From positions 147,628,580-147,692,579 of the forward strand of contig JAHLJT010000631.1 in assembly GCA_031308135.1 (NCBI GenBank): 64,000 nt of DNA, given 5' to 3'. Source of the stretch: Acheta domesticus. Lineage: Eukaryota > Arthropoda > Insecta > Orthoptera > Gryllidae. A program made the translations under genes and the position numbers. The notes under the pieces were generated by a model. It searched no databases, was not told the origin of the DNA, and worked only from the letters and a program-made list of their open reading frames with translations. Below are positions 22,459 through 32,885 of the stretch, in pieces. Position 1 is the first letter of the stretch; each line of letters opens with the position of its first letter.

Positions 22459-22719
22459 ATACTTCGGTTTTTCTTTCTTCGCGCGTAGGGGTGTGTCATC
22501 AAAATGGAATATCTCACGGTATTTCGCGTTGTTTTCGGTTGTTTCGCTAGGCATCGTTCTCGGTTGTTTCGCTAGGAGTCGCATGATCGCGACTGCATCG
22601 AGAAGTGCTGGCGATCGTGCGACTCCTAGTGGCACAACTGAGAACGACGTGAAATACCGTGAGATATCCTATTTTGATGACACACCCTCATGCGCCAAGA
22701 AAGAAAAACCGAAGTATAG
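22457..22719. mobile_element. Foldback (hairpin) element, about 260 bp
   Basis: Two arms of about 110-130 bp, starting CTTCGGTTTTTCTTTCTTCG and ending with its imperfect complement, fold onto each other almost completely. The sequence between the arms is only ~20 bp. TA dinucleotides flank both outer ends, as in Tc1/mariner-type MITEs. The left arm contains a local duplication of GGTTGTTTCGCTAGG. The 149-codon ORF through it is a by-product. Confidence 0.75.
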
Positions 22720-22859
22720 CTTATGTGCCTTGTCCATCTTATTACTACAAGTATTACTGCTATTAGTGGCACTTGTCTCCAAAAAAAAGGGATATGTAAC
22801 AGTGAAATTTGAGTGACCGGTGGCAATTCCGAATTAACAGGAATTTTCGAAAATTGCAA

Positions 22860-23436
22860 TTTTCATCTCTATTAATGGGGCTGCATGGTATCAGACATTT
22901 TTCCAATTCATTTACAAAACGTTTGTATTATATTTTTATGCAGTTGTGGAATTCACATAGTTTTGACAACACTGCGACGGAAACAGTGAGTTATTCGCAC
23001 TGTGTAAGATGTATAGGTGTGTTCACTCCCAATCTAAAACTGAAGCTTATGGGAGGCTAGTTCTCACAGTTCTCGCATATAAGTGCTGCGATCTTTGGAT
23101 CTCATTTGGGCAAGGTCGTGATTGATCGCGTAATATGTAACAGACACAGTTTAAGATGTCATCTTAAGATGTAAATCTTACACTGCGACCCAAACCTATC
23201 ATGCGCACTGTATGGACAAGCGAGGAACTAGCCTCAAACTAGCTTCAGAAAATGTGCCCTAAAGGCTGCTAGTTAACACACCTATATATCTCACACCGTG
23301 GTTGATCGCTTTTTGGTTGAATTGGACGTTTTCAAATAATAGCTAAGATGTTAGTAGGACAGAAAGTGAAATATTTCAATTCTACGTAGCTGCTTCCAAT
23401 AATACGGGAAATTATGTGCTGTTGTAGCACCACTAG
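22860..23436 (-). mobile_element. Type B repeat with CTAG end, carrying a nested MITE
   Basis: Related to 27008-27478 and 18301-18990 in the opposite orientation. It ends AATACGGGAAATTATGTGCT, then a GTGCT/AGCAC hairpin, then CACTAG at 23436, followed by T. Shared interior words include TGGAATTCACATAGTT and GGTTGAATTGGACGTTTTC. It is split by 22999-23300. Confidence 0.65.
22999..23300. mobile_element. hAT-like MITE, 302 bp
   Basis: 26-bp terminal inverted repeats (left begins CACTGTGTAAGATGTATAGG, right reverse complement begins CACGGTGTGAGATATATAGG) with 3 mismatches. They are flanked by GTTATTCG and GTTGATCG (6 of 8 identical), consistent with an old 8-bp duplication. It lies inside the type B repeat and has no coding capacity. 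Confidence 0.6.
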
Positions 23437-24700
23437 TTTACGATATGTCACTTACCTTTAGTTTTGTTACTAGCGTTTATAATATCCTGACTATTTTTTA
23501 TTATTTTTGCCTGAACTACTACTTTTCTTAAAATTCTTTTGTATTCTCGGAATTATACGTGGAAACCGTTTGATACATTATGATGTTTAGAAATAAAGTA
23601 AATGGTACGTTTGTTTTTACACGATTCCTTGTGCAATCCAAGTATTATTTTTCCGCGAAATGTTCAATTTGCTCTTTTCAAGAGGAATGCATGCTTTAAA
23701 ATGAAATGAAAGCTTTGAGAAAAATAATTTATATTTTTCATTTGTGTCAACAGCTTTGTAAACTGCTGTTTATTATTGTGTATTTATTGCGTGTATTATT
23801 TATTGTATTGTATTATTTATTGTATTTTATTTATTGTCTAGGAGACGATTTGTCAAGGAAAAATTATAAGAAAGGGACTCTTAAAATGAAAGAAAAGCAA
23901 GTTGCACTGAATTTAGCTTTGTTGAGCATAAATATTTTATTATTTTGTTATTAATGTGTTGACTTTCATAAGATTATTTTTGACTGTTTTCCCCTATACT
24001 GTCATAACCTTCTGCCTTGATCGGTGTGGGAAATCTGTGTATGTAATTCAGGAACTGGCTTTATGTATCCGGAAAAATGTGCAGTCACCCTGATGGACCA
24101 TTGGGTTAACATGGGCAAATAGAGGCGAGTCATTGCATGTTGCGGATAAAGCACATTGCACTAAATGGCATGTAAGATATTCTGAAAACCTTATTTCACT
24201 TTTTTAACCACCAGGGGACCAAAAATTGAGAATATCTGGAGAAAATATAAATTTTTTATAAAAAAAAATATTTCATCATTATAAATAGGGAAAGAAAATT
24301 AAACCACTATGTTGAGACAATATTTTGTATTATATTCTACAAGTTATAATTCCCTTAACTTTTGAGAAAATTGCTCAATATTGAGTGCGAGGTTAAACGA
24401 TTTTAAAGGTTAAGAAACTTTGTTGACATTGTCGCACTGACGCAACGAATGGTGTTGAGGGTCTTTGAAAGACATTTGCATGTGCTAAGCACTTTGTTTG
24501 CAGACTCTTTTTGTCCGTTGCATCTTTTTGGGCTGCTAACTTTAAATGGCTATTATTCACCTTGTCTGCATGGAAAAAATCAATTTTATTTATAAATATT
24601 ATTAATTTTCATTATATTATTGTTTAAGAAAATCATAAAATATAGTTTAGTAATAAGAAACGGGCTCGCAACACGAAGGCATGGGAACGCGCTCAAGTAA
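23437..24700. other. AT-rich region, no supported gene
   Basis: Only short AT-rich ORFs and low-complexity TTATTGTATT runs near 23780-23835. Confidence 0.5.
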
Positions 24701-24707
24701 TACTCAC

Positions 24708-24918
24708 GGACGCTGAAGTCGACGTAGGGCATCAATGTTTCATTCGTTTGTGGCACTAAGAACATTGTCAGTTCGTGTATCACTCCTACACGGTAACCGT
24801 TTCGTATCTGTGCGAGATGTGTGTGCATGTCATAGAGAAAGAGGCCCTTACGGTCAGAACAATAGTGTAAGTACCGAAATGCGCTCGAGTTAAATATATA
24901 ATTGTACAGGATCGACAT
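24708..24918 (-). CDS. Unrecognised possible exon (minus strand)
   Basis: A minus-strand ORF that begins ATG at 24918 reads about 70 codons with balanced amino-acid use and mid-range GC, including GLFLYDMHTHLAQIRNGYRV and MPYVDFSV. It is followed by a good donor match (TCC|GTGAGT at 24708/24707 on the minus strand). I do not recognise the protein and see no partner exon. A chance ORF or part of an unknown transposon are equally possible. The CpG-rich block at 25560-25760 lies upstream on this strand. Confidence 0.2.
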
Positions 24919-25554
24919 AAGCCCAAGTACTACTTCGATCGATGTAGTCGTATGATGATGATGTGGGAAGCGCGAGGGATCCCTGCCCTCCCCCTGCTGT
25001 AGTTGCCGCGGGCTTCCGTAACAGAACCTGTTCTCACAGTTAGAATGGCAGTCAAAAAAGGGTGGGGAATACCGTAAAGGTAGCCCTGGCTCAAAAGAAA
25101 AGGGAAGTAATTAACACGAGGAAGTATCTGTCGTTCTTAGTACCAAAAGTTTATAGTATAGCAGCTTTACAATAAAGTGTACTTCGTATACAAAAAAGTT
25201 AAATTCTCTATAAAATTATTACGATTGGTCAGTAACTACAATTGTTATTTGATTTTATTCAGAAAAGTCGTAAACCCAAACTTTATTACATTCTGACTTT
25301 GGAATGTATTCGAGTTAAGTAAAACGAAGAACGAAGATGGGACTACATCGACGCACTTGCCGCCTCGCAGTAATTTAGTTACTGGATATTGACAATATTG
25401 TGATAGGTAGAAGGAAACGTTCGATCAAGAACCAAATATCCGTGACGCGTTTTCAAAGAATCAGTTGCATGTTATAGAATAAAACAGAAGTGAACAGGAA
25501 GACTACCTTGAGGAAGCCGCGAACTTGGCAGCATTTTCCTGTAGAGACGCGGGG

Positions 25555-25770
25555 AACCCCCACTGTGCGTGTTGCGGTTCAGCCGGGAGGGGGGGGAGAG
25601 GCGAGTGCGGGCCGACGCCTTAAGAAGGCGCGTGCGGCGCCGGTGGCGGGAGAAGCAGGCCGGGGCAGCGGAGCACCTGCCGCCGCGAGAGGCCAGCGAC
25701 CGCCAGGGCGTCGAACCGTAAGTCCCGCGCCTGCGCCACAGCCACGCGCGCCTCGCGCCTCGCGCTTCTT
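25555..25770. promoter_or_regulatory. CpG-rich island
   Basis: A sharply bounded block of very GC- and CpG-rich sequence (for example GGCGCGTGCGGCGCCGGTGG) in AT-rich DNA. It contains a donor-like ACC|GTAAGT at about 25710 (+). It could be a first exon or promoter of an unseen gene, or the GC-rich body of a mobile element. The ORFs in it are low complexity on both strands. Confidence 0.35.
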
Positions 25771-26123
25771 CTGCCTTCTTTCAATCAGCAGCATTATCTT
25801 TGTACCTTTCACTTAATTGTCCCTTCCAAAGCTTACAGCAGTGCTCTTCGACCTTTTTTTACCGAAAGGACCATTTTCTTTTCTATTAAACATTAGAAGC
25901 CTAGAATGATGTATTAGTAAAAATACTTGAAATTTATTACAATAACTGTAGGGATTACTTAACATTATAGGACCTATATGTGTGCGTGTTTCATATTTGT
26001 CTTTCACTTTACGATGGTGATTAAATAACATCAATCACGGCTTCTTTGTCCAGTGTTACCAGACGAACTATTTTAAGAATGCCAGGGCTCTTAGAGAAGA
26101 TATTCCCTTTTGTACTCATTTTA

Positions 26124-27000
26124 CTTTCTGATATACCTACGTGTGTACGGAATAATGTATGCAGTGGAGAGAAAGTTATGTAATGCGCCAAAACCCCGCG
26201 ATTTTGCGTCAGGAAAAAGAGAGGCCCTGATACAGAAAAGTGGATAAATTATTTTCTAATATGTATTAAATTACTCCCTAAAACACGTAAAGTAGTCAGA
26301 TTTCATAAGTAGTGAGGCTTTCAAACCGAAAAACTGTTTTACTTCCTCGTATACGTACGTATATACAGAGTAATACACGTAGAGTAGAGAAAGTGACGGA
26401 ATGCTTCGGACAATTTATTTGAGAATTCGATTGACTGATTGATTCGTGTTTCCAGCGCGCGTCAACTACTTTGGTCATTAGTCCCGTAAGTGTAGTGCGT
26501 GCTTTTCTCGGGAGGTGGAGATGATCTTTTCCCCGCTGATGGAGAGATCTGGCGTCGACCTACCGTCGACTAGCGGGGTTTCCCCCCACCCAGGTATCTC
26601 CCACCAGCGGGGCACCGCCCCAGCCGGGACAAGCTGTAGGCTCCCGACCGGTTGAGAATTCAACAGAAATACACGTTTTGTATTCCCCTAATATCGAAAA
26701 AGTATTGTTGCTTTTTGTTTGTTTTTCAAAACGTCTGTCCCTCTGTCTGTCCGTATGTCCACATCAGCCGCGTAAACCTCTGTCTCTGAACACATCTGCC
26801 GCGTAAACCATACGCACGATTTTTCCAAAATGGATATTCCCACGTCGATTTGGCTCGACACGAGGCGCTGCGATATTGAAAAACTTTCTTTAAAATTTGG
26901 GTTCATTTTACATGAATCCTATGGGAAATTTTCTCAATAATAGCTCCAAAAGTTTTTCTTTCAAGTTTTTGAGAGAATAAAGTAAAATTTTCTATATATA
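26124..27000 (-). repeat. Two abutting reverse family A copies
   Basis: 26124-26340 and 26341-27000 each begin with a family A end in reverse (TACTTTCTGATATACCTACG; TACTTCCTCGTATACGTACG) and then run through the shared blocks, including a 'CTGTCTGTCCGTATGTCC' core near 26740 and 'CCGCGTAAACC' near 26770. The second copy is interrupted by a 223-bp retroposon. Confidence 0.75.
26429..26651 (-). mobile_element. Small retroposon with 10-bp target duplication
   Basis: A GC-rich 223-bp insert flanked by TTGAGAATTC at 26419-26428 and 26652-26661. On the minus strand it begins CCGGTCGGGAGCCTACAGCT and ends in a GAATCAATCAGTCAATC tail. A perfect 10-bp duplication and a tandem short-word 3' tail point to a LINE-mobilised sequence (SINE or truncated LINE). 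It sits in a family A copy, so it is younger than that copy. Confidence 0.75.
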
Positions 27001-27007
27001 TATATAA

Positions 27008-27478
27008 TTAGTGGTGCTACAACGACAAATACTTTCCCGCGTTATTGGACACAGCTACGTAGTATTGAATATTGGACTTTCTGCACTACTAACATCATAG
27101 CTATTATTTGAAAACGTCCAATTCAACCTAGAAGCGAACAATTCAGTTTCCATCGCAGTAATGTCACAACTATGTGAATTTTACAACTGCATAAAACTAT
27201 AATACAAACGTTTGTAAACTTGTATTGGAAAATAAGTCTGATACCCCGGAAAAAATAGAAATGTATTTCATAGGACCATAATAAGAGTTCTAAAACCATG
27301 CAAAATACTCTACTTACAACAAATGATACTTCATTTGGTGAGAAAAGTAAATATTTTCATGCAAATATCAACCTACATTTGACACTTGTAACTCCTTTTA
27401 ATACAGCTACATCACGTCACAACAATGACACGTAATTCACAGAAATTCGCGAAAGCGGAACAGAATTCTATTGTTAAA
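27008..27478 (+). mobile_element. Type B repeat, left end TTAG
   Basis: Begins TTAGTGGTGCTACAACGACA with the ACTTTCCCG word shortly inside, and shares GTCACAACTATGTGAATTTT and other blocks with 22860-23436 and 18301-18990. It ends where a Helitron CTAG terminus begins. Confidence 0.65.
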
Positions 27479-28060
27479 CTAGCTGACCCGGCAAACATTG
27501 TTTTGTCATATAAATTATTCCTAGGATTATTTTAGTAGCAAAAAATGAATAACATATTGTCAGTGTTTGAGGATGTGGTATATATGAGTTGAAGAGGCTT
27601 GATTGAATACCACATCGTACAATACACAATACCAAACATTTATATTTTTAATTTAATATAATTTATTTTTTGAAATATATATTGCTAATTATAATAATTT
27701 TACTAAAAAACATATCAATCCCCCAACGCAATAGAGTGTACAATATTTTTCGTTATTCCATCTTTCGCTAACACAAAGAAACTGGGTGGTTTGCACACTC
27801 GAGGGCATGCCACGTATAATTGACCGTGTGAAACAAATGGTGTGCCAAAAAATATGCCACTAACACATATCGTTTAGCCTTGAGACTTATTGATAGTCAT
27901 CGCAAAAGCCAATCTTAACGGAAATTAAAGATGTTTAAATTGAATTGGCACATCTGTGGGTATAATAGGGATCCGTGGCAGTAATATATTCTCACCTCGA
28001 AATTTGCCATTTAAAATTATGGATTCGTTGATGTTTTTCATTACAGCCCTGCAAATTAAT
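27479..28060 (-). mobile_element. Helitron 3' part with CTAG terminus
   Basis: On the minus strand the helicase remnant is followed by an AT-rich 3' region that ends TTTGCCGGGTCAGCTAG, the canonical CTRR terminus, followed by T as expected for insertion between A and T. The upstream limit is uncertain. At 28208 another element begins. Confidence 0.75.
27715..28055 (-). pseudogene. Helitron helicase C-terminus (PIF1-like), degenerate
   Basis: The minus-strand translation gives NESIILNGKFRGENILLPRI, a 'PIQFKHL' block, 'FPLRLAFAMTINKSQG', 'SHGQLYVACPRV' and 'DGITKNIVHSIALGD' then stop (TGA at 27715-27717). These are the C-terminal helicase motifs V-VI of Helitron replicases (TINKSQGQ and HGQLYVACSR in active relatives). 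Two in-frame stops, one directly after KSQG, show that it is dead. Confidence 0.88.
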
Positions 28061-28215
28061 TATAAATTATTTAAAAATTACGCCGAAAAAAATGATAATT
28101 GTAAAATTACGATTGACGCCCAAACAATACAAATAATGGCCGAAAACTGTAGTGAGTGAGAAACGACTGTGTGTGAGATCTCATCCCTACTTCGTGCTGT
28201 TTACTGGGTTAGAAA

Positions 28216-29692
28216 CAATGTTGCCAGATGTGAAACTGCTGTATACTACAAAGAGAAAACTCACAACTTTGCTTTGTACAACCATTTATTATTCCCAATA
28301 CCAAAATCTCATTCAGAATACAAATAGTTTCGTTTGCCGACAGGCGTAGCAGTTCATCGTATACTCTAGGGCCGGCTTCTTCCGGCGGCGATGATTCCCG
28401 TACGGATTTCCACTTGTACTGACTCGTACTGACTGTTACTCGTGCGGACTCTTGCACGTACGGATTCTTGCTAGCGCTGGCTCGCGCTGACTCTTGCTTG
28501 CGCCGACTCTTGCTGGCGCTGACCCTTGCTCGTGCCGACTCTTGCTGGCGCTGACTCTTGCTGGCGCCGACTCCAACTCCAATTGCTGCTCCGGCTCGTA
28601 CCCTGGCTCGAACTGTGGCTCGTACTCGGACTGCGGCTCGTACTCGAACTTGAACTCGAACTCGAACGGCCGTGATGGTGCGGCGCCCCGCTTACATAGC
28701 GCCGCTGGGTAGGGGGGAGTGCCACCGGCCCCTCCGTTGCCCCCACCGGGGTAGCCCCGCCATTGGCCGTGTGCGGTCGGGCGAAGCACGGCTGCTTGTC
28801 GCTGGCGGCAAGCGGCGTTGCTCCCAGCGACCCTCGTGGTGACGCGCCGATCTATCGGCGCGGCGGGCAGCGCCCGAAGTTCGTGGCATCGGCCACAGAT
28901 GCCACAGAAACTTCCGATTGCGAAGTTTTAAGTATGAAAATGCGGATTTCTTCTAATGAATGCGGATTTACTATGTATAATATAATTTAAAAATAGGGGA
29001 AAATATCAATAATTCATATAGACATAGAATTCCGTTTTATTAATTAAATAAATGCGATATTGTCTCACTATATTTGTTCTCACTATATAATGTTCTCGAT
29101 TCACCCAAGAAATAAAAAATATAAAATATCAGTAATTTTGTTACAAATGTACTTTTTAATCTCAGTTTAATATGAAGCCGAGTAACGTTATTTCAACATT
29201 TTTAATTCCAATATCCCGCGAAGTGCATCATTTTTCCGGGTTGAATAAACGCAGTAAGAATCTGAACGACGATCCGTATTCTTATTTTGCGTATTCGAAA
29301 ACCACTATCCAATATGTTGTCACCTATTTGTCCTTTGAATCTCTAACAGTAAGAAAATAAAGGACGGAGTTCACAACAACATCTTGGGGCTTGGTTATCA
29401 ATTTTTGAATACGGCTGTTGGATAAGGCCCCAATGATTGGTAGATGATTGGTGTTTTATTGCATTCTACTTTAATCGACTAGAGAGAAAGCATTTTGAAC
29501 ATTCAAACTTTGTAAACCAGAATTAAGCGGGACATCTAACGATCGTTGTAATAACTGAGGAAATGAAAAAAAATGAATTTTAATCCACTGTCATGGAAAT
29601 GCAGATTTTTTTGTCATCCTCATCGCTGAATGCGGATTAGGTGTTAAAAATGCGGTATAAAATGCGAAGATGCGGTACATCTGGCAACACTG
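28216..29692. mobile_element. hAT-like non-autonomous element, 1.48 kb
   Basis: The ends are CAATGTTGCCAGATGT (28216) and the complement of CAGTGTTGCCAGATGT (to 29692), differing at one base. They are flanked by GTTAGAAA and GTCAGAAG (6 of 8 identical), a worn 8-bp duplication as made by hAT transposases. The interior carries 'ATGCGGAT' words near 28937-28970 and 29590-29680, a GC-rich minisatellite and AT-rich filler, but no transposase. Confidence 0.65.
28430..28690 (-). repeat. GC-rich minisatellite inside the hAT-like element
   Basis: Degenerate repeats of 'GCTGGCGCTGACTCTTGCT' (about 15/30-bp period) pass into 'GGCTCGTACTCGGACTGC' and a CGAACT hexamer run. Because the period is a multiple of three, the ORFs (about 117 codons on the minus strand, Glu/Ser-rich) are by-products. 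Adjacent 28690-28900 is CpG-rich without recognised content. Confidence 0.8.
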
Positions 29693-29700
29693 GTCAGAAG

Positions 29701-30236
29701 TGACGCCGGTAGACGCCTTGCGGGGATATTGATCAAGTGATAATTACATCATGTAAATGAATCAAGGTTTTCTTTATCTATTGTTGCACTAAATGGCAGT
29801 AAAATCGAAAATCTATATATTAAAAGATGACAGGGGAAAATATTTAACGATAATAAATAAATCTTCTCTAAAGAACGATCATTTAAAAATTGTTATAAAA
29901 TACATGTACACATTTTTAACTGTTCAACAATGAATCTGTTCCCGATTTTGTACATTCGAGAATTTAATATCAACTTCTGAACTAAACATTAATTAATTAA
30001 GGCTAATAAAACATTTCGCAGCAACAAACATCACAAATTATTAAAACAAAGTTCCTAGTCCCAATGTCATGTCTACCTGTAGTGAAATAGTAATTGCTGT
30101 GCTATTTTCCTGTTAATTATAGAATTAATGATATATAAGTCTTTAATATGCTTAAGACTCCTCAAACCTAACGCAACAATGTATGGCGGAGACACATTTT
30201 TCTAGCTGAGCCCGGCAGACGTTCTTCTGCCCCTAT
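29701..30236. other. AT-rich spacer, nothing recognised
   Basis: No ORF, repeat end or RNA fold that I can support. Confidence 0.5.
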
Positions 30237-30645
30237 ATCTCTCTCCTTCCCTCCGTCTCTCTCTCTCTTTCTCCGTCTCTCTCTTTCTCCGTCTCTCTTC
30301 CTCCGTCTCTCTCTTTCTCCGTCTCTCTCTTTTTCCGTCTCTCTCTCTTTTTCCGTCTTTCTCTCTTTCTCCGTCTCTCTCTTTTCCCGTCTCTCTCTTT
30401 CTCCGGAGAGATCCCTCTTTCTCCGTCTCTCCCTCTTTCTCCGTCTCTCTCTCTTTCTCCGTCTCTCCCTCTTTCTACGTCTCTCCCTCTTTCTCCGTCT
30501 CTCTCTCTTTCTCCGTCTCTCTCTTTCTTCATCTCTCCCTCTTTCTCCGTCTCTTTCTTTCTCCGTCTCTCTCTTCTTCCGCCTCTCTCTTTCTCCGCCT
30601 CTCTCTCTTTCTCCGTCTCTCTGTTTCACCGTCTCTCTCCGTGTT
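30237..30645. repeat. C/T-rich microsatellite (CTCTCTTTCTCCGT)n
   Basis: About 400 bp of 12-16-bp variants of a CTCTCTTTCTCCGT unit. The Arg/Glu-rich ORFs on the minus strand (up to 153 codons) are translations of this array, not genes. Confidence 0.95.
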
Positions 30646-30879
30646 ATTCACATTTAATAGCAGATTCTTCACATCGCTGAACAGGTGCGTAATATGAAGA
30701 AACACCGTGTAGCGGGTGAAATATTGCAGTGTGAAATACCTACCGTGTGTAGCGGATTGCCTAAAAGATTTGTCCGATAAAAATTAAAAATTGGGGTGGA
30801 CCACCTTGATCACTAAGGGGTATAAAAATAGATAACAACCTATTCTCAGACATACATTAAGTGAAACCACTTAACCATG

Positions 30880-31600
30880 TGAGTGTCGCCACTAGATACG
30901 ATGGCTGGAAAGAGCTATTCTCCCGCTTTGGCCAGAGGTCCAAAAAGTAACAAATTTTCAGCACGCTCTAGCGCCTAAACCATTTTTTAGAAATTTAAAG
31001 TTAATATGTGCATATTTTGGGAAATTTTGTGTACTTTAATTTCGTATATAACAATTGTTTATACGTTGTTTTTTAACCTATAGTTTTTAGATAAGAGCAA
31101 AAACTAAAAATAGGGCGAAATGTTTAGGTATTTTTGCAATTTTGTCTGTGAAGCCGACCTGTTTAGAGGTGGCAAACATCTAATTCCAATACAGCACCTT
31201 CAAAAACATATAGAATCGCTGAGAAAAAAAACTTCAGGTTTTTTCCCTGAGTTGACAAGAGTATTCGTCAAAGTAAAAATTGCTAACCTTCAGGGAAAAT
31301 CAAATTGGAATGCAACAATGGAAATCCGCGCCGCACAGTGGGCTGAAAGTCCGCGGAAATACGCGCCGAAAGGTGCGTATTGGAAGAAAATACGAAATTC
31401 TCAGAAATGGAAATGAATGTGTCTAAATATGCTATTTATGACTTCCTGAATCCAATTTTAAGTTTTAAATCTCATTTTGAGAATTTTTTAAGAAAAATGT
31501 ATTCAGAGCGAAGCATTTTCTCAACAAAATTAATCTCTCGTTATGAATCTGTTATTTATGTGGGAAATTAAGTCCCACTTTAAGGCTGTAACTTTTTTGG
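30880..31600 (-). repeat. Diverged family A-related sequence
   Basis: Contains 'CTCTAGCGCCTAAACCATTTT' near 30970 and other worn family A blocks in reverse order. The 98-codon ORF at 31120-31416 has no recognisable motif. Confidence 0.45.
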
Positions 31601-32320
31601 AACCCAGAGAACCCGATAAGGATTTATAGGAAAAATAGCTAATTTAAACATCTGTATTTTAACCTTAAATGTATTTTCACGGTCACCGGCGGTCGTGAAA
31701 ATGACAGCGTTTTGAAAAATGTTTAAAATACTAGAAAACTCCCGCGCCTTGCTACGACCGGGCGCATGGGCACACAAGACAGTGATTACAATAATTTAAA
31801 TATTGGAAGAAACAACATCTAAAACTTACGACCAAAAATACATAGAAAGCAGTGCACATATTTATTGTATTTATTGTGTCTCAGTCATATATGCCATTAT
31901 TTCGTACATAATTGTTGTCTCATGTTTGTCGTCAGTAATTTGTTGCATTGATTCAATTGTCTGAGTACAAGGAAAGAGTGAACAGTTTATTCTGAAATTA
32001 GTAGAACGTAATAATACTAAACTGCTGAGAGTATCATTGAATTTTCTCTGTTCTAAGACGATACATTGCTATTACTTTTAGTAGGATGGTGTATTTAGTA
32101 CTGTAACCGAACGTGTAGGTCGGTTGTGGGGGATTCTCGTGGGAATGTGGCTCCTTTGAAAAGTTTGAGAAAAAAACACAAAGTCGAGACTACAAAACCA
32201 CATATGATTGAGTACTCCACAAATTGCCGAATGACAATAACATAAAGAAATAAACAAAGAAAATAATATTTAACAACATTTGGAAAAACATCTGAGGGAA
32301 AATCAACTGCAAAATTATCT
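31601..32320. other. AT-rich region, nothing recognised
   Basis: No supported gene. Confidence 0.5.
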
Positions 32321-32329
32321 TAATATTTT

Positions 32330-32885
32330 TTACGTTGAAATTACTTAGAATCACAGTAATATCTTCTGTGACTAAATGAAATTGAAATTCAACGAATTGA
32401 ACAAATGAGATCTCTCATGAGATGAGGAGTACTGATAATGCAATGTCACAGAGAAGAGCACATGCCTTTCACATGACAGAGTGTCATAGTGCTTTCTGTT
32501 TATGAAAATTGCAGTTAATTCGTCCCTCATACACTGCATTAACACTCATATATAATTTCTTACACCAAATTCCCTGGAATTACAAAAAGAATATCTTTTG
32601 CACAACTTCACGCAATGCCAAAACACAAAATTATCATGAATCATTTTTAAAATTGACACAAATTTGAATCACATAAATATTCTCTGTGACAAAATTAAAT
32701 TGAAATTCAAACAAATTGATGCAAAATATCTCCAGTGAGATGAAACGTACCCATGAAGTTTACATCATAAGGAACAGCACATGCATTTTGCATAATAGAA
32801 TATCATAGTACCTTCTGCCTACAAACATTGAATGTAATTGTCCCTCAACAACACTGCATTCATATGTGATTTTCTTGCACACACT
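32330..32885. repeat. Two-copy diverged tandem duplication (~317 bp period)
   Basis: 'GAATCACAGTAATATCTTCTGTGAC' and the following TTGAAATTCAA at about 32347 recur at about 32664. Later words such as 'AGCACATGC' and 'TATCATAGTACCTTCTG' (first copy 'TGTCATAGTGCTTTCTG') keep the same offset. Confidence 0.7.

Noticed and set aside
22367..22816. 149-codon ORF
   Set aside because: It runs through both arms of the foldback element, so it is an inverted-repeat by-product.
30168..30629. 153-codon Arg/Glu-rich ORF on the minus strand
   Set aside because: A translation of the CTCTCTTTCTCCGT microsatellite.
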